From Arachidicoccus rhizosphaerae (GTDB lineage Bacteria; Bacteroidota; Bacteroidia; Chitinophagales; Chitinophagaceae): DNA of 64,000 bases. The stretch lies in contig NZ_FNQY01000005.1 of NCBI RefSeq assembly GCF_900107765.1, forward strand, positions 62,001 through 126,000, read 5' to 3'. The number at the start of each line of letters is the position of its first letter. The first letter of the stretch is position 1. This document shows positions 16,513-26,214 of the stretch, in pieces. The translations under genes were made by a program, and so were the position numbers. The notes under the pieces are model-generated. The model searched no databases. It was not told the DNA's origin and was given only the letters and a program-made list of their open reading frames with translations.

Positions 16513-18213
16513 TTACAAGCCGTAAATTTCTCTTTCAAATTTAACCAGCCAATCCTGCCCCTGTAATCCCCATGAACTTTCAGGTTCAACCTTTAACCAA
16601 TAAAACATATTGGCCACAATGTCTTCAGTTACGGGAACCACAGAAGTACCTATTGAAGCATCTGGTACCATGGAGACAGGTACATCGGATCCCATCGCCT
16701 CCCAAACAAAGTTACCCATTAGCATCATATCATACCCACCAGGGGCTTGGTTGGTCACCAGTCCGCCACCTCCTTCGTCAATTGGCCAGAAACCAATCAG
16801 GTTATCATAGTAAGGATGGTCTTTGATATTTTTCAGGCTGATATTAGCCGCAATGGTTTGTGCATCAAGAGCGACATTAAAAATTTCAAAATCCGCTGCA
16901 TGGAAGCTTGGGTAGGCGCCGCCCCAGCAATATCCTACCTTTAATGGCGCATCAACATTTATATTTTTAACCCCGGTGATATCTTTAGAAGTCACAAAAA
17001 CACCGTCCGTATAGCAGTAAGCAGTGCGTACCCCATTTTCGGTTTTCACGCTAACGGTAATAGTGTGCCAATTTCCTCCAGTAATGCTTGTTGGAACAGA
17101 AATCTGGTTTTTGCCGCTTCCTCCATTTGCTTTACCTGAAAATTCCACATTATAATGATCTCCTTCCTGCATAAGAAACCAGCCAGTAAAATTATTATCC
17201 GTCCCCCCGTCAGTTTTCCCTAAGAAACCGGGATATGAGTTATTGCCGGGCACGCTAACCTGTACCTGGAATGTAAAATCTTTGTCAGCTCCAAAGTTAT
17301 ACAGCCCCTTATCATCCGGAACGTAAGCAATGGCAGCCTGATTACCGCTGCCCGTAAAGTCTACTGTATTAAATCCCACCTTCTTCAGTTCCTCTTTTTT
17401 TAGTTTGGGATTGGAAGCTATCACAAATCCTTGTGAGGATTGCTCAGGGCTGCCGCCTCTGGGAGAGGTCACCATTATCAGCCAATCTTCTGCATCATAA
17501 TTCTCTCTAGCTTTTAGCGCTTCTACAATATCTCCAACATAACCATCAATTTTATCTACTGCACTTTTAAATCCGGCATCAGTGATGTCATATTTTCCGG
17601 CATTACCAGCCAGCTCTGCGCCATTGAAGTCAACAAACATAACGCCCATAGTATTCACCTTTAGTAACGAAACTGCCGAATCTTTGACCGCAGCATCATT
17701 AGTCACTGCATAAGGGTAATCTGCCTCTACAGCATATTTTACAAGGTTTTGCCAGGGAGACACGAGCGCCGTTTTATAACCCGGTTTTGTCTGTTGTATA
17801 TAGCTAATAACATTGGGCACGAATGGGATCGATTCATCTTCTCCATCACTAACATCTCCAGATGGAACATATAAAAAACTGCTATCATATATCTGATGTT
17901 TCCCGTAACCCGTACCGGTTAAAAGTGTTACCCAGCCGGCAGCATCCGAACTATTTACATTTTTCAATTGAGCATAGGAATACTTTCCAGTTTCTATCAA
18001 TTTTTGCAAATTAGTCATGTTTGCGTTTTCAAGCTGTTCACCACTTAAGCCATCTATGGTTATGATAAGAACCTTACGCTGCGTGCTAACACTATCTTCA
18101 CCATACTCCTCAAAATATGGCGGTGGATCTGCATATTTTTTACAGGATGCCAAAAAGATAAAGCAACTTAATATAATCAGCAAACTCCTATTATTAAAAT
18201 ACTTCGTTTTCAT
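16513..18213 (-). CDS. Lipoprotein: degenerate alkaline-phosphatase/NPP fold plus LamG-like domain
   Basis: A 566-residue surface or periplasmic lipoprotein (LILSC-FIFLASCKK signal, lipidated Cys24); ATG 18213 is preferred over TTG 18216. Residues about 46-255 show the phosphodiesterase fold: VLIITIDG at the first metal site (Asp54), LLTGTGYGKHQI, and VDGYVGDIVEALKA-type helix before the last core strand. However, the nucleophile position is Asp90 where Thr/Ser is expected, the DxxGH motif reads VDFNGAELAG without its His, and the SDHG motif reads SPRG at 250-253. It is thus probably a binding protein. A LamG/concanavalin-like domain spans about 300-450. It is the last gene of the operon and a paralogue of 20332-22122. 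Confidence 0.75.
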   Translation of the reverse strand: MKTKYFNNRSLLIILSCFIFLASCKKYADPPPYFEEYGEDSVSTQRKVLIITIDGLSGEQLENANMTNLQKLIETGKYSYAQLKNVNSSDAAGWVTLLTGTGYGKHQIYDSSFLYVPSGDVSDGEDESIPFVPNVISYIQQTKPGYKTALVSPWQNLVKYAVEADYPYAVTNDAAVKDSAVSLLKVNTMGVMFVDFNGAELAGNAGKYDITDAGFKSAVDKIDGYVGDIVEALKARENYDAEDWLIMVTSPRGGSPEQSSQGFVIASNPKLKKEELKKVGFNTVDFTGSGNQAAIAYVPDDKGLYNFGADKDFTFQVQVSVPGNNSYPGFLGKTDGGTDNNFTGWFLMQEGDHYNVEFSGKANGGSGKNQISVPTSITGGNWHTITVSVKTENGVRTAYCYTDGVFVTSKDITGVKNINVDAPLKVGYCWGGAYPSFHAADFEIFNVALDAQTIAANISLKNIKDHPYYDNLIGFWPIDEGGGGLVTNQAPGGYDMMLMGNFVWEAMGSDVPVSMVPDASIGTSVVPVTEDIVANMFYWLKVEPESSWGLQGQDWLVKFEREIYGL

Positions 18214-18264
18214 CAAAAATTATTTATTGTAGATTAAACTTTCTCAAACTCTTCTCAAGTGGTG

Positions 18265-20256
18265 CTAATACAATCCGATTTCAGCCATTGCTATATATTG
18301 AGAGCCATCCCAGCCATCATCAAATTCCACTTTGAAATACCGGAAGTTTTTCACACCCCCAAAACTGAACTCTTGTCTATTAGAATTTTTCGCCAACTCA
18401 AATGTGGGATCAGTCACTAATTCCATATCGTCCGGATCGTTACCCACCCATATTTTAAGTGTTTTAGCATTTCTAGATCCGGCAGCTCTTTGTATGAAAT
18501 AGATCCCGTTAGCGGTCTGTACCTCAGACAAATCAAACAACAAGACATGTGGCAGGCCTGTCGCCGCACTTGACCACCTTGAGTGCCAATATGTACTATT
18601 ATTGCCGTCTAACAGTTCTGAGAATTTACCATTACCTGATCCTTCGCCAGTGGTTTCCTCATCATCATTTTGGGTGTCACTCGGACTAAGTGAGCTGACA
18701 ATCCAGTCAGTTCGTTTAACAGTATAGTCTATTACGTTGTTACCGCCTTGCCTGGTCAGAGGGTTATAATTCCAGATATCGGTCTGCAGTTTATTAACAT
18801 ACTGATTTGACATCTCATTTCTGGCTTGCGAGGAGACTTGAATGCCCCATGCCTGGAAAAATTTAAAAAAGTCCAAATGAGTGTATTCACATACTGCTTC
18901 ATAAAAGAAATCATGCATGGCTAAATCATTCAGAGAATAACGTTGCGCATGTCTTGCTCTCCAGTAGAGGTAAGACATTAGACCATACCCATCCGCTTTA
19001 CCATCCCAGCGCTCAATCCTGTCAAATAACTGCATAAATGGAATCATACGAGTGAACGGACTATTAACCAGCGCATCTTTATCAAAATCTTTTCCAGCAT
19101 CATCCTGACTGGTATATTTAAGACCATCTTCAGCTGCACCGGGTAGCGCCGGATGCAGCGCTGCAACATTTTTAATGCCAATTCTGTGTGCACGCTTTAT
19201 TGAAAACAGGTTATTTGTCGTTTCACCCAGTGTACTCCAGCTCCAGTAAGAACCTTGTTGATTATTATGCCCGATTTCATGAAGAGTCCCCCAGATGGAA
19301 ACAGTATCAGTTGCAATCATTGAGGCACTAAACCATTCATTATCGTCCTGTGCAACCACTGGGAATCCATTGTGTCCATATCCAACTGACGGATCTATAT
19401 CCAATACCACTCTCCATGCTAGATTGATAGGTTTGTCAATATCATCGGAAGCGGTATCAGATAACCCCTCCCATTCATTATAATCCTTTTCTATTATCTG
19501 ATCCCATGCCTGCAATTGGGTAACAGGATCTACATCCGGATGTTTTTGCAGCCAATCCACCATTTTAGAGGTTGGCAGCGTAAAATCTATATGACCTGAA
19601 TAGAATTCAAACCAAGGCACCTTGCTGGCTGCAATTTCAGCCTTCCAGGTAGCAGGATCGGTCTTGCCCAATTCAAAATCCGGACTTTTACAGGCTCCGG
19701 TAAAACTAAGTTTAACAGGCTGCTCTATCGGGAAAGAGGTAACAATATAAATATTCCCTCCAAACAAGTTTCTAACGTGGTTTACACCTGGGAACAACAT
19801 TTTTCTGTCATAAATTATGGGCTCCCTACGTCTTGGTGTTTTAGAGGTCAGATTATCAGTCCACATTCCAATCTGACAGATAAGCCCCTTAACACCTTCA
19901 GGAACCACAATAGTCACAGGTTCACCAGGCCCAGCATACATGCCTGTATTAAACACGGGCTCAGGTATCACACTAATTCTTAGACGGTTATATGCCTCAT
20001 TATGATAATTCAAGTTTAAGGTAACCTCATAATTATCTAATCTTGGCTCGGAAGCGTCAACCAATCCGGGGAAAATTCTTGCTTTAGCCAGCATACTATA
20101 GTCAGGACGACTATCCGTTGTATCAACTGTAATGTTTTGTTGCAATGTGTCGGTGCCGTAACCATCTGCTATATCGAATCCATACTTTTTACAACTACCC
20201 AGAGATAGCGCAGTCAGAATCGAGAGAAAGCATGTTATATAATGTAATTTTTTCAT
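18265..20256 (-). CDS. M60-family metallopeptidase lipoprotein with F5/8 C domain
   Basis: A 663-residue lipoprotein (ATG 20256; LSLGSCKK signal with lipidated Cys22). An upstream ATG at 20316 would bury the signal. The catalytic zinc motif HEIGHNNQ is at 326-333, with the third ligand Glu345 in LGETTNN, matching the HExxH-X-E pattern of peptidase M60, whose characterised members cut mucin-type O-glycoproteins. The last 130 residues are a coagulation-factor-5/8 (discoidin) carbohydrate-binding domain ending in AMAEIGLY. Unlike its neighbours the active site is complete. It is flanked by the two pseudo-phosphatase/LamG lipoproteins (15 and 51 bp away) and is the only evident hydrolase of the locus. 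Confidence 0.88.
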   Translation of the reverse strand: MKKLHYITCFLSILTALSLGSCKKYGFDIADGYGTDTLQQNITVDTTDSRPDYSMLAKARIFPGLVDASEPRLDNYEVTLNLNYHNEAYNRLRISVIPEPVFNTGMYAGPGEPVTIVVPEGVKGLICQIGMWTDNLTSKTPRRREPIIYDRKMLFPGVNHVRNLFGGNIYIVTSFPIEQPVKLSFTGACKSPDFELGKTDPATWKAEIAASKVPWFEFYSGHIDFTLPTSKMVDWLQKHPDVDPVTQLQAWDQIIEKDYNEWEGLSDTASDDIDKPINLAWRVVLDIDPSVGYGHNGFPVVAQDDNEWFSASMIATDTVSIWGTLHEIGHNNQQGSYWSWSTLGETTNNLFSIKRAHRIGIKNVAALHPALPGAAEDGLKYTSQDDAGKDFDKDALVNSPFTRMIPFMQLFDRIERWDGKADGYGLMSYLYWRARHAQRYSLNDLAMHDFFYEAVCEYTHLDFFKFFQAWGIQVSSQARNEMSNQYVNKLQTDIWNYNPLTRQGGNNVIDYTVKRTDWIVSSLSPSDTQNDDEETTGEGSGNGKFSELLDGNNSTYWHSRWSSAATGLPHVLLFDLSEVQTANGIYFIQRAAGSRNAKTLKIWVGNDPDDMELVTDPTFELAKNSNRQEFSFGGVKNFRYFKVEFDDGWDGSQYIAMAEIGLY

Positions 20257-20331
20257 CCGAAAATATTTTATTTTTTGATAACCAGTTGATTTCATTAAAG
20301 CACCGGCTACATCCAAATTCTTGATATTTTA

Positions 20332-22122
20332 TTAATAATTATCTGGTACTTGTACATCACTATAGCCATTTGACCAATATTGCCCTTCCAGATTCCAGGA
20401 AGGATTAATAATAACGCCAAGCCACTGATAAATCTGCATTGGAATGTCCAGTCCGTTAGGCGTCGCTTTGTAAAAATTCTGATCCGGAGCCGGACATACA
20501 TTATTGCTGACTTCATTAAAAGTATACCACTGCGCAATTCCACTCGGATCCACGACCTCACCATCCTGATGATTCACGGAATTATCTTTTATTACCGTTG
20601 AACCATTACCGTCATTTATTCTGTAATCGGCTGCCAGATATGGATAGTAAGGGCTTGAAGTCGGTATCTCATTCTTACAGTCATATTGGGTAATAATGGA
20701 ATAAGGCAGTAAGGTTTTCCAGTATCTAAAATCAGAGACGTAAAAATCTGTATAATTCCCTACACTAGTCCCCTGTGGCATGTGTCCGATTACCAGTGGT
20801 TTACCAGATGTCAAATCCGCATTTAACTCAACTGTCTTGTCACTAACTTCGATTAATCCATCCAAATATAAATTGATATGAGCCTTATTTGTTCCTTTGG
20901 GCCACGCGATGGAGGCAGCAAGTGTATGCCAGTTATTATCATTGACCTGAGAAGAATAACCAATATTATAATATTTACCTGTATTATCAGAAATATAAAA
21001 AATGAATCCATTTCCACTGCGCCAGAAAGACCATGCATTACCATTGGAATAAAATCCGGTGGCCATTCCCACAATATTCATGAAATACTCCGTTCCCGTT
21101 ACCCCTGATTTTAAATATTTAAATTTAAATTCGATTGTTGCACTGTCACCATTTTTCAGATCATAAACTCTTTTATCGTCTGGTACCTTAATACTTACCC
21201 CGGAGGATCCTGTTCCTGTTAATAACACCGTAGAATCATTATATGCAGACAATCCTTTAGTAGAAGGTGTTCCATCACGTCCAATATTTTCCGTAACAAA
21301 CCGTGGATTATTAAAAATTACAAAGCTGTTTCTTCTCGTATCATTATAAGCAGAGGTACTGTCTCCATTATTATTTTTATCAACCACCCCATTTTCATTT
21401 GAGGCTATGACTAATAACCAGTTTTCATTGGCATAGTTAGGTCTTGCCTTTAACGCCTGGACGATTTCACCTATATAACCATCAACAGTTGAAACTGCTT
21501 TAGCATATTCAGGAATATTATACCGGTAACCATACTGATCCCCTGCTTCAGCAATAGAATGAAACTGCCCCACAATTAACCCGGCAGAATCCTTTTCTAG
21601 ACTGCTGATAACATTCGCTGCAACTGCCGCATCATCACCTTCCGTTAGGAGCTTTGCTGAAGCATCAGTTAATAAATACTGATCAAAAAGCTTTGATGAT
21701 GAGTAACCAACAGTCCTTATGTCCGGAGCCACATCACGTAAGCGGGTCATAAGGGAAGGATAATCTTTAAGATTTGCAGTATCAAACCCAGTCTGAACCT
21801 TCGTAAGATCTGAATTATAACCGGTCATCATAGAAGCCCACGCACCCGGTAAGACCGTATCCTTATTATTTGCTCCGCTCATGCCTATCCAGCTATAAAC
21901 CGAGGTCTTAAGTAAGGCACTGATGTTCTGGGGTGCCAGCGTATCAATCTGTTTTCCCTCGGCACCATCAAGAATCAGATAAAGAACTTTTCTATTCTGA
22001 CTTTGAACACCATTACCATCTGCAGGATATGAAGTCGGCAAATCGTCCACCACTGTTTTATTACAGGCAAAAGTCGCCATAATACAGGTAGCTAACAGTA
22101 TCTTTCCACATTTACCCTTCAT
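20332..22122 (-). CDS. Lipoprotein: degenerate alkaline-phosphatase/NPP fold plus LamG-like domain (paralogue)
   Basis: A 596-residue lipoprotein from ATG 22122 (MKGKCGKILLATCIMATFAC); ATG 22149 is also possible. It has the same architecture as the 16.5-kb protein: VLYLILDG with retained Asp52, then MMTGYNSDL, a VDGYIGEIVQALKARPNY helix, and a LamG-like region from about 300. The nucleophile position is Leu91, the second Asp/His site reads QFHSIAEAG, and the SDHG site reads SNENG at 241-245. Metal binding and catalysis are therefore doubtful. The C-terminal 120 residues contain YRINDGNGSTVIKDNS and may bind the ligand. It lies 15 bp before the M60 frame. Confidence 0.75.
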   Translation of the reverse strand: MKGKCGKILLATCIMATFACNKTVVDDLPTSYPADGNGVQSQNRKVLYLILDGAEGKQIDTLAPQNISALLKTSVYSWIGMSGANNKDTVLPGAWASMMTGYNSDLTKVQTGFDTANLKDYPSLMTRLRDVAPDIRTVGYSSSKLFDQYLLTDASAKLLTEGDDAAVAANVISSLEKDSAGLIVGQFHSIAEAGDQYGYRYNIPEYAKAVSTVDGYIGEIVQALKARPNYANENWLLVIASNENGVVDKNNNGDSTSAYNDTRRNSFVIFNNPRFVTENIGRDGTPSTKGLSAYNDSTVLLTGTGSSGVSIKVPDDKRVYDLKNGDSATIEFKFKYLKSGVTGTEYFMNIVGMATGFYSNGNAWSFWRSGNGFIFYISDNTGKYYNIGYSSQVNDNNWHTLAASIAWPKGTNKAHINLYLDGLIEVSDKTVELNADLTSGKPLVIGHMPQGTSVGNYTDFYVSDFRYWKTLLPYSIITQYDCKNEIPTSSPYYPYLAADYRINDGNGSTVIKDNSVNHQDGEVVDPSGIAQWYTFNEVSNNVCPAPDQNFYKATPNGLDIPMQIYQWLGVIINPSWNLEGQYWSNGYSDVQVPDNY

Positions 22123-22172
22123 CTGTTTTATATTTTTCAGTAATATCATGACTGTTTACCCTATTTATATTA

Positions 22173-23786
22173 TTAATCAAAAGCAATTTTTACGATGTTT
22201 CCCACTTTAACATTATCAAACAACGTTATCAATCCATAAATGACAACACTATGGCTACTTATTTCAACTAGCCCATTTATCTGACCAGTAAACGCCCCTG
22301 TGTTATTATACCCTTCAGCCAGACTTCCATCCGCATTAAGAATCATAAACCCTTGACGCACTACATTATCATACGTACTAAATGAACCGGAAATCAAAAT
22401 CATTCCATTATTGAGCTGGCCAGCGAAATTGGCCGTGCCTCCGGTCATTGCTTTTATGGAGAAACTAGCATCATAGCTACCATCTGTATTCAACATTGCC
22501 ACCCCATTAGCAACATGACCATCAAAATGAGTAAAATCACCAGTAATAAGTATTTTACCTGTGGTCTCATTATATGTTATTCGGTAAATATCGCCATCTG
22601 CTCCTGAACCGATTGCCCCAGCAAAGGACGCATCAAGTCCTCCATCATCAGTTAACGCTCCGATCTTCGGCGCACTTATACCATTAAATTTGGTAAAAGA
22701 ACCCACAAAGATAATTTTGCCACTTGGTAGCTGTATACCATCAGAAATATACCCATTTAAGCTTCTGACGCCGTATCCCAGCGTCTTATCAAAGTTAAAG
22801 GAAGAATCCAGCACCCCGTTCTCATCAGTTTTAATGAAATTATACATGGCAGTTCGGTCCGTATAAAAATTTCCTTTCTGGGATCCTTCGTAATAGTAAC
22901 TATAAAACTGAGTCATATTCCCGATTGAAATAAGATTATGATCAGCATCTTCAAATACCCTCACTACGTTTCCACTCATATAAGCATTCCAAGTAGGCAC
23001 TGTATCCACACTATTTTCCGGATGCAACTCTTCATCACCATTCACCAAATCTACAGTAGTGGTATCTAAGGAGCAATCGTCATTTATCCTGGTCAATCCG
23101 TCAACTGTATGAACGCCATAAGTCGATATAATACCACCTATATAATATTTACCCCCAGTTGCCAAAATGGAACTAACAATCCCACCATAAGCTCCTTTAC
23201 CAGCATCATATGATACATATGTACCATCAGAAGAAATCTTTGCAAGCCCGTTAATATCCTGGGTTGAACTTTTACTGTTAAAATCAGTAAAACCACCTGC
23301 TAACACAAATAAACCATTTCCTGCTCCATTATAATAAACATCGTAAATAGCGCCATTGGTACCGCTTCCGACTTTAAAGGTATTGTCGGCAGAAACTTTA
23401 CCGTCTATTTTTAACACAGGTCCGTAAAAGTACTGACCATCAGAAGTTAATACAGATGCAGGACCGGAGGACGTCCCATTAGGAATAATCACCGTAACTA
23501 AACTATCAGTAACACTGACAATTTCAGCTTCCACCTGATTTATATAAAATTTATAATCCGTTAGCTTATCCAGTCCGGTAACCTGGAAAGCAATTTTATC
23601 GCCTGCTTTACCATCTACCGGATTTGGCTTTTTGCCAAAGAATTGTACTGCAGTAACCGGCGCATCAAAATACGGGCCGGATCCCAGGTTGGTTTCCTTA
23701 TTACAACTCAAACTGTATAATCCGGTTATAACACAGATCAACAGAAAGAAATATTTAAAAGCAATTTTATTCATTATTAATTTCAT
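22173..23786 (-). CDS. Lipoprotein with IPT/TIG-like domain and delta-60-type repeats (DUF5008-like)
   Basis: A 537-residue lipoprotein with lipidated Cys near residue 28 (GLYSLSCNK). Residues about 40-130 form an immunoglobulin-like IPT/TIG domain (PVDGKAGDKIAFQVTGLDKLTDYKFYINQVEAEIV). The rest consists of beta-propeller-like repeats of the type GKILITGDFTHFDGHVANGVAML, NGMILISGSFSTYDN and GKIIFVGSFTKFNG, which match delta-60 repeats. I assign it to the DUF5008-like group found in SusCD loci. It follows the second fasciclin gene by 28 bp. Its probable role is ligand binding at the cell surface with the second SusC/SusD pair; no catalytic motif is seen. Confidence 0.8.
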   Translation of the reverse strand: MKLIMNKIAFKYFFLLICVITGLYSLSCNKETNLGSGPYFDAPVTAVQFFGKKPNPVDGKAGDKIAFQVTGLDKLTDYKFYINQVEAEIVSVTDSLVTVIIPNGTSSGPASVLTSDGQYFYGPVLKIDGKVSADNTFKVGSGTNGAIYDVYYNGAGNGLFVLAGGFTDFNSKSSTQDINGLAKISSDGTYVSYDAGKGAYGGIVSSILATGGKYYIGGIISTYGVHTVDGLTRINDDCSLDTTTVDLVNGDEELHPENSVDTVPTWNAYMSGNVVRVFEDADHNLISIGNMTQFYSYYYEGSQKGNFYTDRTAMYNFIKTDENGVLDSSFNFDKTLGYGVRSLNGYISDGIQLPSGKIIFVGSFTKFNGISAPKIGALTDDGGLDASFAGAIGSGADGDIYRITYNETTGKILITGDFTHFDGHVANGVAMLNTDGSYDASFSIKAMTGGTANFAGQLNNGMILISGSFSTYDNVVRQGFMILNADGSLAEGYNNTGAFTGQINGLVEISSHSVVIYGLITLFDNVKVGNIVKIAFD

Positions 23787-23814
23787 TTAACTAGTTTGAT
23801 TCCTTGATACATTT

Positions 23815-24591
23815 CTATTCGCCATAATCTATCCCCGCAGCAAGCGCATCCTGGACAAATTGATAAGGCTCAAATCCAAAATAAACCGGTAAAAGTGTGG
23901 TCAATGCATCATCTGAATCACTGCTGTAATAAATAACTTTTTGTGTATATTGTAAGACGTGCACAATACCATTATATGGATTAATGTCAGAGGAAGCTAC
24001 CGGTATTAAATAAGGGAGAAAATCAGGAGGGGTTTCACCGGCAAAATAACCTAACATCAACTGGCGATACCCTGCATATTTAACCCCGTTAACATCATTA
24101 AAATACACTCCTATATTCATAACTTTCCCGCCATATGATGAATAGTACTGACCACCATAAACCTGCATAGCCAGCGGATCAATCTGAGGATAATCCTTTA
24201 AGCGGTGCACTCCTTGAAATAGGTACAAGGATAGTTCCTTTTTCCAAAAGCTTGCAGGAAGTTGCGCTAAACTGGTAACTGTATCTTTTCCTTTCAACAG
24301 TAGCTGCTGATTTAAATACTCAACGCTAGACTTTATACAGGTATCAGCTGGTGCAAAAAAGGTAATAGAATCATTTGTAAAAATATCCTCCATACCAGCC
24401 AGACGGATTACCTTACACAAGGAATCAAATAAATGATACTGATTGTTTTCAAGGTAATCCATTACCGTCCCTTCATATTTTGCATTGTGCAAACCGGTAT
24501 CTATATAATAGTCATCCTTATGACAGGCACTGAACCCTGCTGCTGCAATTACAACTAAACAAAGCCAGCCAAAAAATTTCTTAATGCACAT
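23815..24591 (-). CDS. Fasciclin (FAS1) domain lipoprotein
   Basis: A 258-residue lipoprotein from ATG 24591 (MCIKKFFGWLCLVVIAAAG, lipidated Cys near 22); ATG 24627 would add 12 residues before the signal. The FAS1 domain is recognised by TFFAPADTCI near residue 77 and the closing GIVHVLQYT near 218. FAS1 domains mediate adhesion or protein-protein contact. It lies 17 bp after the SusD gene in the second module, matching the position of the other FAS1 gene in the first module. It probably forms part of an outer-membrane complex with the SusC/SusD pair; this is inference from gene order. Confidence 0.85.
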   Translation of the reverse strand: MCIKKFFGWLCLVVIAAAGFSACHKDDYYIDTGLHNAKYEGTVMDYLENNQYHLFDSLCKVIRLAGMEDIFTNDSITFFAPADTCIKSSVEYLNQQLLLKGKDTVTSLAQLPASFWKKELSLYLFQGVHRLKDYPQIDPLAMQVYGGQYYSSYGGKVMNIGVYFNDVNGVKYAGYRQLMLGYFAGETPPDFLPYLIPVASSDINPYNGIVHVLQYTQKVIYYSSDSDDALTTLLPVYFGFEPYQFVQDALAAGIDYGE

Positions 24592-24644
24592 TTTACTTTC
24601 TTTTATAGTGAATCGAATGCAATTCATTTTTTTAATTTCATTAA

Positions 24645-26168
24645 TTATCTCCAGTAATCATTTAAGCGCATATTGGGATTTTTCTCCAGCGCCTTGGTAC
24701 TAATAGGCCATGTCCAGGCTCCGTTCGCAAATGCTTCTGCTGAAAGAGGATGCGGACAAACCTTACCATCCAAGATCCGTTTAGTCCTTACCATATCAAA
24801 GAAATAATAGCCCTCTCCTAACAATTCCTTCCACCTCTCATAGAAAATGGCATCAGAAAGATCTTCATTCGGAGTTTCTCCCGGAACATAGTCTGTTGCA
24901 CCTGCCCTGTCTCTAACCATGTCTAATAAGCGGATAGCTTCATCATCTTTACCTAGATTGTTACATGCTTCCGCTCTTAATAAAATTGCATCCGGCAGAC
25001 GGAAAATAATCTGATTATCATCCGGGTTCACGTCTTCCCCTTCTTCCGCATAAATATTACTGAATTTGAGATATTCCAGGTCATAATTGCTGTTTGTTCC
25101 TGTAAATAGTAACTTCCAACGTAAATCAGGCTTATCAGCAGGAAATAACTTGGTTAAATATTTATCAAGAATCATCAAATAACTTTTGGTGCTCCCATTT
25201 TGTTTGTGAGGATAATGCAGCATATTATCCGTAAAGGTTGCGAATAGCCCAAACACCTCCCCTTTATTTAAACTTTGCGCAATTTCAAACAGTCCTTCTT
25301 TGGAACTCCCTTCAAAAACTTCATGAAATCTATCCATGGGAAGCAGCTCATAGGCACCACCATTATCCGTCAACAAAACATTACCCAACGAGTCGGTCTG
25401 TTGCCAATATTTGGATTGGTTATCAGCATCGAATCCAGCGCACCACATATTAATATTCATCATTAAATCCAAAGCTGAACCCTTCATAGCCCTGACGCCT
25501 CTTTTTGAAGGATCATCATAAGTCCAGGGCAAATCATTCACTGATGTTTTTAAATCTTCAAGACATTTTTTAAGTACCGTAACCATATCTTCCCTGCTAG
25601 AAGGGTCAATCATATAAGGTTCCGTATAATAAGGAATATCGCCATATAATCTGGCCATAAAAAAGTAGCAAAGATTTCTCATAAAAATAGCCTCCCCTTT
25701 ATATTGTCCTGCCTGGCTAGCAGACAAAATGCCATCCTGTTTACCAATTTCATCAACAAGAATATTGCAGGAAGATATAATCTGGAAAAAACGGCTCCAA
25801 TCTGTGATTTTTTCATAGGTACCCACCCAGTTTGAAGTAGAATTAATTGCCCCCAATAAATCATTAGATGCAAATTGATTAATGTAGTTACGGTTAGTGG
25901 TATTAACACCCACAAAAGGTGCACATCTAAAATCACCAACAGCTGGAAAAAATTGGGTATAAGAGCCATCGTAATCCTCCATGGTCATGGTCCGGAACTG
26001 ATTGTAAATACCTGCCATGTAATTATCGAAGTCGCTCTGGGTCTTCCAGAAATTATTGCCCGAAAGTGCACTGATTGGATCCACATTCAGGAATTTTTTA
26101 CAGCCTGTACCCAAAATGAGCCCTGTTGAAATTAATGCGATCCAGGTTAGTTTATTAAAACGTTTCAT
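24645..26168 (-). CDS. SusD/RagB-family outer-membrane lipoprotein (second pair)
   Basis: A 507-residue surface lipoprotein that should act as the lid of the adjacent SusC channel. The signal is LTWIALISTGLILGTGCKKF (lipidated Cys23). The N-terminal SusD-like region has SGNNFWKTQSDFDNYMAGIYN, the TPR core includes GEAIFMRNLCYFFMARLYGDIPY, and the C-terminal RagB region ends in RWKELLGEGYYFFDMVRTKRI and a final NPNMRLNDYWR, the usual terminus. It follows the SusC gene by 46 bp and precedes a FAS1 gene by 17 bp. The ligand is not known. Confidence 0.95.
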   Translation of the reverse strand: MKRFNKLTWIALISTGLILGTGCKKFLNVDPISALSGNNFWKTQSDFDNYMAGIYNQFRTMTMEDYDGSYTQFFPAVGDFRCAPFVGVNTTNRNYINQFASNDLLGAINSTSNWVGTYEKITDWSRFFQIISSCNILVDEIGKQDGILSASQAGQYKGEAIFMRNLCYFFMARLYGDIPYYTEPYMIDPSSREDMVTVLKKCLEDLKTSVNDLPWTYDDPSKRGVRAMKGSALDLMMNINMWCAGFDADNQSKYWQQTDSLGNVLLTDNGGAYELLPMDRFHEVFEGSSKEGLFEIAQSLNKGEVFGLFATFTDNMLHYPHKQNGSTKSYLMILDKYLTKLFPADKPDLRWKLLFTGTNSNYDLEYLKFSNIYAEEGEDVNPDDNQIIFRLPDAILLRAEACNNLGKDDEAIRLLDMVRDRAGATDYVPGETPNEDLSDAIFYERWKELLGEGYYFFDMVRTKRILDGKVCPHPLSAEAFANGAWTWPISTKALEKNPNMRLNDYWR

Positions 26169-26214
26169 AAAATTTTCTTTTTGCTGCGGAAATATTTAAT
26201 TTAACAAACAATGT

